64,000 bases of DNA from Marinobacter sp. BW6 (GCF_008107725.1 NZ_VIRN01000064.1:992001-1056000), one strand, 5' to 3'; numbered from the stretch's first letter, positions 35,964-45,428 are shown. Notes: generated from the sequence alone by a model not told the origin. Program-made: numbers and translations.

Positions 35964-38108
35964 GTGTCCGTTTTTTCCCGCTTAACTTTTTTCTTTTTCG
36001 CATCGATCATGGCCCTGGCCCTGAATGCAGCGCCTCTGGCCAAGTATGAGCCTGTTGCCGGTCGTCAGGTCATCAAGCAGACGTTTCCGGATGTCACCAG
36101 GGTAAAGCATCGGAAAGGCAATCGAGCCATCCAGGAGCTCTATGCCCGTAAGGAACTGGTGGGCTACGCCTATCAGTCCCTGGATTTTGTCCAGACGCCC
36201 GCTTATTCGGGCAAACCCGTCAACGCCATGGTTGTGCTGGATACCGAAGGCACTATCAAGGCCGCCAAGGTGATCCATCACGATGAGCCCATTCTTCTGG
36301 TGGGTATTCCCGAAAGCAAGATGCACGCGTTTACCGATCAGTACACGGGCCTGAAAGCAGATCAGCGGGTAACCGTTGGCGGAACTTCCTCCGAACGCAA
36401 GGTTGCCGTTGATGGTTTGTCCGGAGCCACGGTTACCGTGATGGTGATCAACGAAGTGATTATGCGCACCGCCCATCGGGTGGCCGTGGAACTGGGGATG
36501 GTCGAGGGCGAGGACGGAACCCGTCCGCCGCTGGCCACGGTGAACAAACAGGCTTATGAACAGAAAACCTGGCAGGAACTGACCGGTGACGGCTCCGTGC
36601 GACGGTTACTGCTCACCAAGGGCCAGGTAGATGATTCATTCAAAGGCACCGAAGCCGAGGGTGTTGATGCCGCAGGCCCGGAAGAGCGAAATGAGCCGCT
36701 GATTGAACTGTATGCCGCCTACCTGGATGCGCCCACCATTGGCCGGAATCTGCTGGGAGAGAGTCAGTACCAGTGGCTGACGTCCGAGCTGCAGGAGGGT
36801 GAGCATGCCATTGCTGTGATGGCCAACGGTGAATACTCCTTCAAGGGCTCGGGTTATGTTCGCGGTGGCATTTTCGATCGTATCCAGATCCGTCAGTTCG
36901 GAGACACCTTCAATTTCCGGGACCTGGATTTCTACCGGCTGAGCGACGTCTATGCCGAAGGCATGCCGGAATTCACTGAGATGGCGATTTTCATCATTCG
37001 CCAGCAGTACAACTTCGATCCCGGCACTCCCTGGACACTTGAGCTCACGGTCAAGCGCCAGACCGGCCCTCTGGACAGCGAATTCCAGGTGTTTCCGCTG
37101 GAGTATCAGTTGCCGGAGCAGTATTACACCCGTCCGGAGCTCGTCGTTTCCGAGGAAGAATGGCTGGAGAGCCAGCCCATGTGGGTACAGGTCTGGTACC
37201 AGCGTGAATTCCAGATCACGGTATTGGGCATTGGCATTGGTGTGCTGCTGTTCATTCTGTTTTTCCAGGACTGGCTGGTCAAAAAGCCGAAAATGATGCG
37301 CTGGATCCGCCACGCGTTTCTCACCTACACCCTGGTTTTCATTGGCTGGTATGCCATGGGTCAGTTGTCGATTGTCAACGTGCTGACGTTTGCCAACAGT
37401 CTTATCAGTGGCTTCAGCTGGAACACCTTCCTGATTGACCCGGTGATTTTCATTCTCTGGGCCGTGGTGGCCGGCATCGTTCTTCTGTGGGGAAGGGCGG
37501 TCTACTGTGGATGGCTGTGCCCATTCGGCGCCCTGCAGGAGCTGCTGAATGAAATTGCCCGCAAGCTGAAGGTGCCCCAATACACCGTTCCCTTTGCTGT
37601 GCATGAGCGGCTCTGGGCCATCAAATACATCGTTCTGCTGGTGCTGTTCGGGGTGTCGCTGGATTCCATGGCAACCGCTGAACGGCTTGCAGAGGTGGAG
37701 CCGTTCAAGACCGCGATTACGCTCAAGTTTGATCGCAGCTGGCCTTTCGTGACCTACGCCGTCCTGTTGCTAGTGGTCAACCTGTTCACCCGCAAGGTTT
37801 TCTGTCGCTACATGTGCCCGCTGGGCGCGGCACTGGCGTTGCCGACCAAATTACGAGTGTTCGACTGGCTCAAGCGGCGCAAAGAATGTGGCAATCCCTG
37901 TCGGTTGTGTGATCACGAGTGTGAAGTTCAGGCGATCCACCCGGACGGCCACATCAACTATATGGAGTGTCATTACTGTCTGGATTGCCAGATGACCTAT
38001 TTCGATGACCACAAGTGTCCGCCGCTGATTGTGAAACGACGCGGCAAGCGCCGTGGCCATAATGCACCCGGCCACCCGGAGGAAATACCCGTGGTTCAGG
38101 TGTCTTGA
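35964..38108 (+). CDS. nosR: N2O reductase regulatory/electron-transfer flavoprotein NosR
   Basis: A 714-residue membrane protein. A signal peptide (residues 1-22) leads into a periplasmic FMN-binding domain, where the flavin-linked Thr lies in DGLSGATVTVMVIN (about 150-165). After that come membrane helices from about 415, two CxxxCP membrane motifs (CGWLCPFG, CRYMCPLG), and a C-terminal ferredoxin domain (CRLCDHECEVQAIH, CHYCLDCQM). NosR supplies electrons to NosZ and is needed for nos expression in Pseudomonas stutzeri. It starts at GTG 35964 with a GGGAG site, 64 bases before nosZ. Confidence 0.95.
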   Translation: MSVFSRLTFFFFASIMALALNAAPLAKYEPVAGRQVIKQTFPDVTRVKHRKGNRAIQELYARKELVGYAYQSLDFVQTPAYSGKPVNAMVVLDTEGTIKAAKVIHHDEPILLVGIPESKMHAFTDQYTGLKADQRVTVGGTSSERKVAVDGLSGATVTVMVINEVIMRTAHRVAVELGMVEGEDGTRPPLATVNKQAYEQKTWQELTGDGSVRRLLLTKGQVDDSFKGTEAEGVDAAGPEERNEPLIELYAAYLDAPTIGRNLLGESQYQWLTSELQEGEHAIAVMANGEYSFKGSGYVRGGIFDRIQIRQFGDTFNFRDLDFYRLSDVYAEGMPEFTEMAIFIIRQQYNFDPGTPWTLELTVKRQTGPLDSEFQVFPLEYQLPEQYYTRPELVVSEEEWLESQPMWVQVWYQREFQITVLGIGIGVLLFILFFQDWLVKKPKMMRWIRHAFLTYTLVFIGWYAMGQLSIVNVLTFANSLISGFSWNTFLIDPVIFILWAVVAGIVLLWGRAVYCGWLCPFGALQELLNEIARKLKVPQYTVPFAVHERLWAIKYIVLLVLFGVSLDSMATAERLAEVEPFKTAITLKFDRSWPFVTYAVLLLVVNLFTRKVFCRYMCPLGAALALPTKLRVFDWLKRRKECGNPCRLCDHECEVQAIHPDGHINYMECHYCLDCQMTYFDDHKCPPLIVKRRGKRRGHNAPGHPEEIPVVQVS

Positions 38109-38172
38109 GTAGTCCCATAAAAAGAAAGCATGAGAAGTAAAACCGCCATTACCAATAACGGAGTTGGATGTT

Positions 38173-40068
38173 ATGAAAAAAAGAGATGATCTGACCAAAG
38201 ACCTGCAAGAGCTTCCGGAAAGCGGCCAGAGCCGCCGTCGGTTTATGGGGGCTGCAGCGCTGGCAGGTGTCGCCGGTGCAACCGGGCTTGGCACTGCAGT
38301 GATGTCGCGTGAGGCATTCGCGGCTGCCGCCGAGGAGGCCCGCAACAAATACGTGATCCATCCGGGAGAGCTCGACGAGTACTACGGTTTCTGGAGCGGT
38401 GGTCACTCCGGTGAAGTACGGGTTCTGGGTGTGCCTTCCATGCGGGAGCTTATGCGTATCCCTGTGTTCAACGTGGACTCTGCAACCGGGTGGGGCATCA
38501 GCAACGAGAGCAAAGACGTACTGGGTCATGATAATACCCATCTGAACGGCGACTCTCACCATCCTCATATTTCTATGACGGATGGTCGTTACGATGGCAA
38601 GTACCTGTTCATTAACGACAAGGCCAATACCCGGGTGGCACGGATCCGCCTGGACATCATGAAGTGTGACAAGATCACCACCATTCCGAATGTTCAGGCC
38701 ATTCACGGCCTGCGTCTTCAGAAGGTTCCCAAGACCAAGTACGTGTTCTGCAACGCCGAGTATGTCATTCCCCATCCGAACGATGGCAGCGACACCAGCC
38801 TTGAAAGCAGCTTCACCATGTTCAACGCGGTAGACGCGGAAACCATGGAGGTGGCCTTTCAGGTGATTGTTGACGGTAACCTGGACAACACCGATGCGGA
38901 CTACACCGGCAAGTACGCCTGCTCCACCTGCTACAACTCGGAGAAGGCGCTGGATCTGGCCGGCACCATGCGCAACGATCGCGACTGGGCGGTGGTATTC
39001 AACATCGAGCGCATTGAGCAGGCGGTCAAGAATGGCAACTACAAGACCCTGGGTGACTCCAAGGTGCCTGTGGTAGATGGTCGTGCCGGCTCGGAACTGA
39101 CCCGTTACATCCCGGTTCCGAAGAACCCGCATGGTCTGAATACCTCCCCGGACGGCAAGTACTTTATTGCCAACGGCAAGCTGTCACCAACGGCCACCAT
39201 TATTGCAATCGACAAGCTGGATGATCTGTTCGATGGCAAGATTGAGCCGCGCGATACGGTGGTAGGCGAACCGGAACTGGGCCTTGGGCCCCTGCACACA
39301 ACCTTCGATGGCCGTGGCAATGCCTATACCACTCTGTTTATCGACAGCCAGGTGGCGAAGTGGAACATCGCGGATGCCATCAAGCACTACAACGGCGAGG
39401 ATGTGAACTACATCCGTCAGAAGCTGGACGTGCATTATCAGCCTGGACACAACCACGCGTCCCTGACCGAATCGCGGGATGCTGATGGCAAATGGCTGGT
39501 GGTGCTGTCCAAGTTCTCCAAGGACCGGTTCCTGCCGGTTGGGCCGTTGCACGCAGAGAACGACCAGCTGATCGATATCTCCGGCGAGGAGATGAAGCTT
39601 GTTCACGATGGCCCGACCTTTGCCGAGCCTCACGACTGTATTCTGGTCCGCCGTGATCAGATCAAGACCAAGAAAATCTACGATCGCAACGATCCGTTCT
39701 TCGCATCTGCCCGTGAGCAGGCGGAAAAGGATGGTGTCACGCTTGAAGCTGACAACAAGGTGATCCGGGACGGCAACAAGGTCCGCGTCTATATGACGTC
39801 GATTGCGCCACAGTACGGGATGACCGAGTTCAAGGTGAAGCAGGGCGATGAGGTGACGGTTTACGTGACCAACCTCGACACCATTGAGGATGTGACCCAT
39901 GGTTTCTGTATGGTCAACCATGGTGTGAGCATGGAGGTAAGTCCACAGCAGACGTCTTCTGTGACCTTCAAGGCGGATCGTCCCGGGGTGCATTGGTACT
40001 ACTGCAACTGGTTCTGTCATGCGCTGCATATGGAGATGCGGGGTCGCATGATTGTAGAGAAGGCCTGA
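38173..40068 (+). CDS. nosZ: Nitrous-oxide reductase NosZ (clade I, Tat-exported)
   Basis: A 631-residue periplasmic multicopper enzyme reducing N2O to N2. The ATG at 38173 ([10 protein letters not shown]) gives a twin-arginine signal ([14 protein letters not shown], residues 20-33), as in clade I enzymes, and has a GGAG site. CuZ-ligand His are in [14 protein letters not shown]-like sequence ([16 protein letters not shown]) and HNHASL. The C-terminal cupredoxin domain has the CuA site [17 protein letters not shown] terminator and a cruciform element separate it from nosD, so nosDFYL may depend on read-through or another promoter. Confidence 0.97.
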   Translation: MKKRDDLTKDLQELPESGQSRRRFMGAAALAGVAGATGLGTAVMSREAFAAAAEEARNKYVIHPGELDEYYGFWSGGHSGEVRVLGVPSMRELMRIPVFNVDSATGWGISNESKDVLGHDNTHLNGDSHHPHISMTDGRYDGKYLFINDKANTRVARIRLDIMKCDKITTIPNVQAIHGLRLQKVPKTKYVFCNAEYVIPHPNDGSDTSLESSFTMFNAVDAETMEVAFQVIVDGNLDNTDADYTGKYACSTCYNSEKALDLAGTMRNDRDWAVVFNIERIEQAVKNGNYKTLGDSKVPVVDGRAGSELTRYIPVPKNPHGLNTSPDGKYFIANGKLSPTATIIAIDKLDDLFDGKIEPRDTVVGEPELGLGPLHTTFDGRGNAYTTLFIDSQVAKWNIADAIKHYNGEDVNYIRQKLDVHYQPGHNHASLTESRDADGKWLVVLSKFSKDRFLPVGPLHAENDQLIDISGEEMKLVHDGPTFAEPHDCILVRRDQIKTKKIYDRNDPFFASAREQAEKDGVTLEADNKVIRDGNKVRVYMTSIAPQYGMTEFKVKQGDEVTVYVTNLDTIEDVTHGFCMVNHGVSMEVSPQQTSSVTFKADRPGVHWYYCNWFCHALHMEMRGRMIVEKA

Positions 40069-40081
40069 TAGGTCGTTCTTT

Positions 40082-40117
40082 CACCGGGACCCGTGTGTGG
40101 GTCCCGGTGTTCCTTTT
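40082..40117 (+). terminator. Rho-independent terminator after nosZ
   Basis: CACCGGGACCC (40082-40092) and GGGTCCCGGTG (40099-40109) form a perfect 11-bp stem with a GTGTGT loop, followed by TTCCTTTT. It should stop much nosRZ transcription before nosD. Confidence 0.88.
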
Positions 40118-40132
40118 ACCGATTTCGGAGAA

Positions 40133-40250
40133 GCAAACCAAGAGGGAAGGCCTTTCCAAAACACGCTCCTTGCGGCACGTCCATGTGACGCTTGGGCTCC
40201 GCCATCCATGGCTCCGCACAGTTTTGGAAAGGCCTTCCCTCTTGGTTCGC
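40133..40250 (+). repeat. Variable-arm cruciform element, copy 2
   Basis: Inverted arms of 30 bases (40133-40162 and 40221-40250) with one mismatch surround a 58-base centre nearly identical to copy 1 (55 of 58). The inner 11 bases CTTTCCAAAAC / GTTTTGGAAAG are as in copy 1; the outer 19 (GCAAACCAAGAGGGAAGGC) are unrelated but self-complementary. The single mismatch is A.C on the plus-strand RNA and a G.U wobble on the minus-strand RNA. It lies between nosZ and nosD, 23 bases after the nosZ terminator. Confidence 0.85.
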
Positions 40251-40301
40251 CAGGCTTGAGTGCAGGCCCCTGCAACTTTATCGCTTTCTAGAGAGACATT
40301 G

Positions 40302-41570
40302 ATGTATTCACTTTTGCGTTATGGAGTGGCCCTGACCGTCGCTCTGTTATCGCTGACCGCGAACGCGGACCTGCAAGAACAGCTTGATGCCCTGGAACCG
40401 GGCGCGAGCTTTGAGCTTCCCCCTGAGCAGATTTCGTCTCTGGCTATCCGGGTGCCCGGGGTGTCTGTGTCTTGCCATGAAGAGACGGTGATTGACCCGG
40501 GCGGGCAGGGTAATGCAGTGGATATCGTTGCCGAGGGGGTGACGTTTTCCGGCTGTGGCATTCGCAACTGGGGCCGAGACCTGAACGAGCTGGATGCGGG
40601 GATTTTTGTGGCTAGGGAGGCCAGGGGCGCGGTTGTTGAGAACAACCGTTTGCAGGGGCCTGCGTTCGGGGTGTGGTTGGATGCAACGCCGGATGTGACG
40701 GTCCGAAATAATACAATTCGCGGTGATGACAGTCTGCGTCCGAATGACCGGGGCAATGGCATTCACCTGTTCAATACCACCGGCGCGCTGATTGAGGGCA
40801 ATGACATTCGTCAGACCCGGGATGCGATCTATATCGAGACGGCAAATAACAATACGATCCGGGGTAATGAGATGGCGGATCTGCGTTATGGCATCCATTA
40901 CATGTACTCGATGGATAATCTGCTGGAGAACAATGTCACCCGTAATACTCGGACCGGTTATGCGCTGATGCAGAGCAAGCGCCTGAAGGTGATTAACAAC
41001 CGGTCGGTGAATGATGAGAACTACGGGATTCTGATGAATTTCATTACCCAGTCGGAGCTGCGGGGTAATGTGGTGACCGGGGTGTCCCAGGGCCGCACCG
41101 GCGGGGTGACGATTGAGGGAGCCGAAGGGAAGGCGGTGTTTATCTATAACTCCCTGTACAACATTTTTGAAGGCAATCTGTTTGCGGATAGCAATATTGG
41201 TATTCACTTGACGGCCGGTTCTGAAGATAACGAGGTATTCGGGAACGCCTTCGTGAATAACCAGCGACAGGTGAAGTATGTGGCAACCCGCACGCAGGAG
41301 TGGTCCAGTGATGGTAACGGCAATTACTGGAGTGACTACCTTGGATGGGACCGGAATCAGGATGGTATCGGGGATGTGCCATACGAGCCCAATGACAATG
41401 TTGACCGACTGCTCTGGAAGTACCCGGAAGCCAAGGTGCTGATGTTCAGTCCGGCGGTGGATACCCTGCGTTGGGTCCAGGATGCCTTTCCGGTGGTCAA
41501 GGCCGCCGGTGTCACCGATTCCCATCCCCTGATGCGGATGCCCGCAGAGCTTGAACCGGAGAACCGATGA
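40302..41570 (+). CDS. nosD: Periplasmic copper-site maturation protein NosD
   Basis: A 422-residue secreted right-handed beta-helix protein with CASH repeats (NNRLQGPAFGVWLDATPDV, NTIRGDDSL, GNDIRQTRDAIYIETANNNTIRGNEMADLRYGIHYMYS). The ATG at 40302 gives a Sec signal peptide (YSLLRYGVALTVALLSLTANA). NosD works with the NosFY ABC transporter to deliver copper or sulfur for the CuZ centre of NosZ. Its stop overlaps nosF by four bases. Confidence 0.95.
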   Translation: MYSLLRYGVALTVALLSLTANADLQEQLDALEPGASFELPPEQISSLAIRVPGVSVSCHEETVIDPGGQGNAVDIVAEGVTFSGCGIRNWGRDLNELDAGIFVAREARGAVVENNRLQGPAFGVWLDATPDVTVRNNTIRGDDSLRPNDRGNGIHLFNTTGALIEGNDIRQTRDAIYIETANNNTIRGNEMADLRYGIHYMYSMDNLLENNVTRNTRTGYALMQSKRLKVINNRSVNDENYGILMNFITQSELRGNVVTGVSQGRTGGVTIEGAEGKAVFIYNSLYNIFEGNLFADSNIGIHLTAGSEDNEVFGNAFVNNQRQVKYVATRTQEWSSDGNGNYWSDYLGWDRNQDGIGDVPYEPNDNVDRLLWKYPEAKVLMFSPAVDTLRWVQDAFPVVKAAGVTDSHPLMRMPAELEPENR

Positions 41571-42499
41571 GCTGTTTTGACCTTGATAATGTGAGTTACC
41601 GGTACGACAAGAACCCGGTCCTTAGGGGGATCGATCTGACTCTAGAGCCGGGGGAAATTCTGGGGTTGTTCGGCCATAATGGGGCCGGTAAGACGACCTG
41701 TATCAAGCTGATCCTGGGGCTTATGACCCCCAATCAGGGATCGGTTTCCGTGCTCGGCGGTCACGCCGGCGATCCGCAGGTAACCCAGCACATCGGTTAC
41801 CTCCCGGAGAATGTGATGTTTTATCCGCAGCTGACCGGTCGGGAGATTCTGAACCATTTCGCACGGCTGAAAGGCGCCTCCCTGCAACAGGTGCCCAAGC
41901 TGCTCGAACAGGTTGGCCTTGGCGATGAGATGGATGCCCGTACCAAGACTTACTCCAAAGGTATGCGCCAGCGTCTTGGTCTGGCCCAGGCGCTGTTGGG
42001 CAAACCGAAGCTGTTGATGCTGGACGAGCCTACCGTGGGTCTGGATCCGGTAGCCACGGCAGATCTGTACCGGCTGCTCCGGAAATTGCGTGAGGGCGGC
42101 ACAGGCATTGTGCTGTGTTCCCATGTCCTGCCCGGTGTTGAACCCTACATTGATCGTGCAGCCATCCTCACCGATGGCGCACTAAAGGCCGCCGGCGATC
42201 TGGCCGCGTTAAGGCGGCAGGCCAATATGCCGGTAACCCTGTCTCTGGATCCCGCCAATAGTATCTCGGCGCTGGAAGATGTAATCGACAGGGCATCGAG
42301 TAGCAGTGGCCTGATCATCAAGTCCGATAGCGGGCGCCTGCGGGTGGATGTGCAGCCGAGGGATAAAATGGCCTTGCTGCATGCACTGATGGCGTCGGGC
42401 GAAGTGGCAGATGTCAGCATTCATCAGCCCAGTCTGGAAGACATCTACGTGCACTTTATCGGTTCGGGTGGCCTGGCCCATCGGGGAGGCAGTCAATGA
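41567..42499 (+). CDS. nosF: ABC transporter ATP-binding protein NosF
   Basis: A 310-residue ATPase with Walker A (GHNGAGKTT, about residues 39-47), the ABC signature (YSKGMRQRLGLAQ) and Walker B (LLMLDEPTVGLDP). The C-terminal extension is typical of NosF. It powers NosY for maturation of CuZ in NosZ. It overlaps nosD and nosY by four bases each, showing tight co-translation. Confidence 0.95.
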   Translation: MSCFDLDNVSYRYDKNPVLRGIDLTLEPGEILGLFGHNGAGKTTCIKLILGLMTPNQGSVSVLGGHAGDPQVTQHIGYLPENVMFYPQLTGREILNHFARLKGASLQQVPKLLEQVGLGDEMDARTKTYSKGMRQRLGLAQALLGKPKLLMLDEPTVGLDPVATADLYRLLRKLREGGTGIVLCSHVLPGVEPYIDRAAILTDGALKAAGDLAALRRQANMPVTLSLDPANSISALEDVIDRASSSSGLIIKSDSGRLRVDVQPRDKMALLHALMASGEVADVSIHQPSLEDIYVHFIGSGGLAHRGGSQ

Positions 42500-43326
42500 A
42501 CAGTATCTGGACCATTGCCCGCAAAGAACTCAGTGACAGCCTGCGCAACCGCTGGCTGATGGCCATTTCCCTCGTGTTTGCGACTCTGGCCCTGGGCATC
42601 GCCTGGTTTGGCGCCGCCGCTTCCGGGCAGGTGGGATATGCCTCGACGCCGGCCACCATTGCCAGTCTGGCGAGCCTTGGAATCTTCCTGATCCCGTTGA
42701 TTGCTCTGCTGCTGGCCTACGATGCCATCGTTGGGGAAGAAGAGGGAGGAACCCTGTTGTTACTGCTGACTTACCCTCTCAGCCGCAGCCAGTTGCTCCT
42801 CGGAAAGTTCCTGGGCCATGGCCTGACCCTCGCTCTCGCCACCGTGATTGGCTTCGGAGTCGCCGGCGTGGCCATTGCCGTGCTGGTGGAAAACGTTGCT
42901 ATCGCCAGTCTCGCGGCAGCCATGCTGCGGTTTATTGGCTCCACTGTTTTGTTGGGATGGGGCTTTATTGCCCTTGCCTACGTGATCAGTGTGCGGGTCA
43001 GCGAAAAGCCCATCGCCGCCGGCCTGGCCCTGGCGATCTGGTTCTTCTTCGTGCTGATCTTCGACCTGATGCTGCTGGGTACCCTCGTGGCGAGTGAAGG
43101 CCAGTTCAGCGCTGAACTGTTGCCCTGGCTGTTAATGCTCAATCCCACGGATATCTACCGCCTGCTCAATATCGTTGCCTTCGGCGATACCGCCCAGCTC
43201 AGTGGCGTCCTCAGTCTGGGAGCCGACCTACCCATCGGCGCCGCCGGCCTGTGGATTGGTCTGGTGCTATGGTTTGCCATCCCGCTGGCGGGTGCCCTGC
43301 TACTTTTCCGAAACCGTCGTATCTGA
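42496..43326 (+). CDS. nosY: ABC transporter permease NosY
   Basis: A 276-residue membrane protein with about six helices (NSIWTIARKELSDSLRNRW start; GTLLLLLTYPLSRSQLLLGKFLGHGLTLALAT). It is the membrane half of the NosFY transporter and follows nosF directly. It belongs to the ABC-2 permease group. Confidence 0.94.
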   Translation: MNSIWTIARKELSDSLRNRWLMAISLVFATLALGIAWFGAAASGQVGYASTPATIASLASLGIFLIPLIALLLAYDAIVGEEEGGTLLLLLTYPLSRSQLLLGKFLGHGLTLALATVIGFGVAGVAIAVLVENVAIASLAAAMLRFIGSTVLLGWGFIALAYVISVRVSEKPIAAGLALAIWFFFVLIFDLMLLGTLVASEGQFSAELLPWLLMLNPTDIYRLLNIVAFGDTAQLSGVLSLGADLPIGAAGLWIGLVLWFAIPLAGALLLFRNRRI

Positions 43327-43341
43327 ACGGAGTTGTCATTG

Positions 43342-43878
43342 ATGAACCCAACCAAGCTGAACTGGCTCCTGGCCGCCCTGGCAGCCATAACCCTCACCGC
43401 CTGTTCGGGCAACGAGGAACAGACCATGGCCCAACCCGAACCGGTGCACTTCAAAAGCGGCGATGAATGCCACGTCTGCGGTATGATGATCGACAATTTC
43501 CCGGGTCCGAAGGGGGAAGCCATCACCGAAAAGAACCAGCACGTTCGCAAGTTTTGCTCCACCCGAGACATGTTCGCGTGGGCGCTCCAGCCAGAGAACG
43601 TCAACCGCAATCACACCCTGTACGTCCACGACATGGCCGAGACTGAGTGGGCAAGCCCGGACGACACCTCTTTAATCGATGCCCGTGAAGCCTTCTACGT
43701 TGTCGGTTCCAGCCGAAAGGGCGCCATGGGCCCAACCCTGGCGTCATTCGGGAATCAGGCTGACGCCGGTGGTTTTGCCGCTGAACATGGCGGTGAGGTG
43801 TTGGCTTACAGCGAAATCACCATGGATCACCTGAATACCGGCATGGCGATGCATAGTATGGATGGAATGGACCACTAG
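43342..43878 (+). CDS. nosL: Copper-binding lipoprotein NosL
   Basis: A 178-residue outer-membrane lipoprotein (lipobox LTAC, Cys21). A Cys/Met-rich Cu(I) motif, CHVCGMMIDNFPGP, lies near residues 43-56, and the His/Met tail (HLNTGMAMHSMDGMDH) may also bind copper. NosL passes copper to the NosDFY/NosZ assembly route. ATG 43342 is chosen over the TTG at 43333 because it follows an ACGGAGTT site and fits the signal peptide. A shared terminator separates it from moaA. Confidence 0.94.
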   Translation: MNPTKLNWLLAALAAITLTACSGNEEQTMAQPEPVHFKSGDECHVCGMMIDNFPGPKGEAITEKNQHVRKFCSTRDMFAWALQPENVNRNHTLYVHDMAETEWASPDDTSLIDAREAFYVVGSSRKGAMGPTLASFGNQADAGGFAAEHGGEVLAYSEITMDHLNTGMAMHSMDGMDH

Positions 43879-43887
43879 AAATGAAAA

Positions 43888-43921
43888 AAGGGGTCAGATG
43901 AAAGCCTTCATCTGACCCCTT
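43888..43921. terminator. Bidirectional terminator; GGGGTCAGA hairpin repeat, copy 2
   Basis: The arms AAGGGGTCAGATGA (43888-43901) and TCATCTGACCCCTT (43908-43921) pair perfectly over 14 bases around a 6-base loop. It lies between convergent nosL and moaA, with A runs before it. It is the same repeat as at 9445-9474. Confidence 0.85.
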
Positions 43922-43936
43922 CGTTGTGCCAGCCGC

Positions 43937-44929
43937 TTAGCCGCCGGTCATATTCATAAACCGAAGAATCTGAACATCTCCGTTTGTGGAGAAGTGATGC
44001 CGCTCCGGCTTCAGATCCATGGCATTGATAATGGTTTCCCGCAGCTTGTCATCGGTCACCGGATTACCACGCAGAACCCGGCGCAGATCCACCGAGTGCT
44101 CGTTGCCCAGGCAAAGAAGCAGCCGACCCTCAACGGTCACCCGCACCCGATTGCAGGTAGAGCAGAAGTTGTGGGAATGGGGGGAGATGAAACCAACCCG
44201 GGTCTCGCTATCCTCCATCCGGTAGTATCGGGCGGGACCGCCGGAATCCTCGGTTGCGGGAACCAGTTCGTGGTGCTTGCGGATGATGTCCCGCACCTCT
44301 TCGCTGGTACACAGCGCCAGTCCCCGATCGTGTTCGGAAATCTCACCCAGGGGCATCTCTTCAATAAAGCTGATATCCACCTGCTTCTTCCGGGCGAACT
44401 CGATCAGCTCGGGAATCTCCTCATCGTTGCGGCCCTTCATTACGACCGTATTGATCTTGATGCCCCGGAAGCCGGCCTCGCGGGCGGCATCAATGCCGTC
44501 CAGTACCTGTGAGAGTTTGCCGGTGCGGGTTATGTTGCGGAATTTCTCGGCGTCCAGGGAATCCAGGCTGATATTCAGGCGATGCATACCCGCCTTGCGC
44601 AGGGGTTCGGCCATCGTCGTCAGCTGGCTGCCATTGGTGGTCATGGCAAAGTCGCGCAGCCCGTAGGTGCCGATCTCCTTTACCAGTTCCAGAATGTCCT
44701 TGCGTACCAGTGGTTCGCCCCCGGTCAGGCGAATTTTTTCGGTACCCAGATCAACAAAGTTGCGGGCAACCCGGGCGATTTCCTCGAGAGTCAGAACCTG
44801 CTGGCGGGGCAGGAAAGTCATGTCCTCGGCCATACAGTAAACGCAGCGGAAGTCGCACCGGTCAGTGACGGACAGACGCACGTAATTGACGGTGCGACCA
44901 AAACGGTCTGTCAGCTTGTTCTGGGGCAT
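43937..44929 (-). CDS. moaA: GTP 3',8-cyclase MoaA
   Basis: A 330-residue radical-SAM enzyme for the first step of molybdenum cofactor synthesis. The N-terminal cluster motif is CDFRCVYC (about residues 26-33), the C-terminal cluster Cys are in [23 protein letters not shown], and the end is the double-Gly tail TGG. It supplies cofactor for NarG. An extra moaA near nar genes is also found in Pseudomonas, and the NarL-like site at 45005-45020 suggests nitrate control. Confidence 0.96.
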   Translation of the reverse strand: MPQNKLTDRFGRTVNYVRLSVTDRCDFRCVYCMAEDMTFLPRQQVLTLEEIARVARNFVDLGTEKIRLTGGEPLVRKDILELVKEIGTYGLRDFAMTTNGSQLTTMAEPLRKAGMHRLNISLDSLDAEKFRNITRTGKLSQVLDGIDAAREAGFRGIKINTVVMKGRNDEEIPELIEFARKKQVDISFIEEMPLGEISEHDRGLALCTSEEVRDIIRKHHELVPATEDSGGPARYYRMEDSETRVGFISPHSHNFCSTCNRVRVTVEGRLLLCLGNEHSVDLRRVLRGNPVTDDKLRETIINAMDLKPERHHFSTNGDVQILRFMNMTGG

Positions 44930-45004
44930 CGGGTTGGTCCTGTTGCCGATTGTTTTTTAACCTGAGTATAGACCAAGTATTGCAGATTGGATCACCAATT
45001 CCGA

Positions 45005-45020
45005 TACCCCTCGGGAGGTA
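45005..45020. promoter_or_regulatory. NarL-like 7-2-7 site upstream of moaA
   Basis: TACCCCT-CG-GGAGGTA: the left heptamer matches TACYYMT fully and the right half misses one base. It lies 76 bases upstream of the moaA start and is the best NarL-type match of the window. Confidence 0.6.
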
Positions 45021-45026
45021 AGCCCA

Positions 45027-45364
45027 CTACCCTTGGGCCGTCAGGCCGTCTATCCGCGCAAACAGCACGGAGTTTTCCAGAGCGATGTGCTCCTTCAGGT
45101 CTTCGCGAAAAACGCCAACCTGGTCATAGAGCTTGCACCAGGTGTTGCAGGCGCCGTCTGGTAAGCTCAGTTTGTTAGTGAGAGCGTCAAGGCGGGCGAG
45201 GGCGGAATCATGCCCCTCATGCTCTGCCCGCATAACTGATATGGGGCCAAGGGCCATGCGGGATGACTGCCATGAACCCGTTCCACCCTCTGTGCCATCC
45301 GGATCAGCTCGGGGAGCTGATCACGGTGGGTATCGTGGTACCTGGTGAGGATGTGTTCGATTAT
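45027..45364 (-). pseudogene. Broken iron-sulfur cluster repair di-iron protein (RIC/YtfE/ScdA family)
   Basis: Two pieces in different frames of the minus strand align with YtfE-type proteins. The upstream piece reads [20 protein letters not shown] and [16 protein letters not shown]; the downstream piece (45027-45257) reads [17 protein letters not shown], then ACNTWCKLYDQVG and LKEHIALENSVLFARID. Between them the central helix with the HM..EE iron ligands is missing, and the N-terminal DUF542 Cys domain is absent. An intact protein would repair Fe-S clusters damaged by NO. It seems to have been lost by deletion plus a frameshift. The NsrR-like palindrome at 45429 lies just upstream. Confidence 0.75.
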
Positions 45365-45428
45365 TGGTCGGCGTCTTCTTCTATCTTGACAAGATATTCG
45401 GGTTGAAAGTCCTCCAAAAGAAGTCTAT

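Noticed and set aside
44985-45000. TTGGATCACCAA upstream of moaA as an FNR box
   Set aside because: The TTG and CAA cores are six bases apart instead of eight, so it does not fit FNR spacing.
44930-45020. Molybdenum cofactor riboswitch before moaA
   Set aside because: The leader is short and shows none of the expected extended stem structure; a NarL-like site explains the conserved palindrome.
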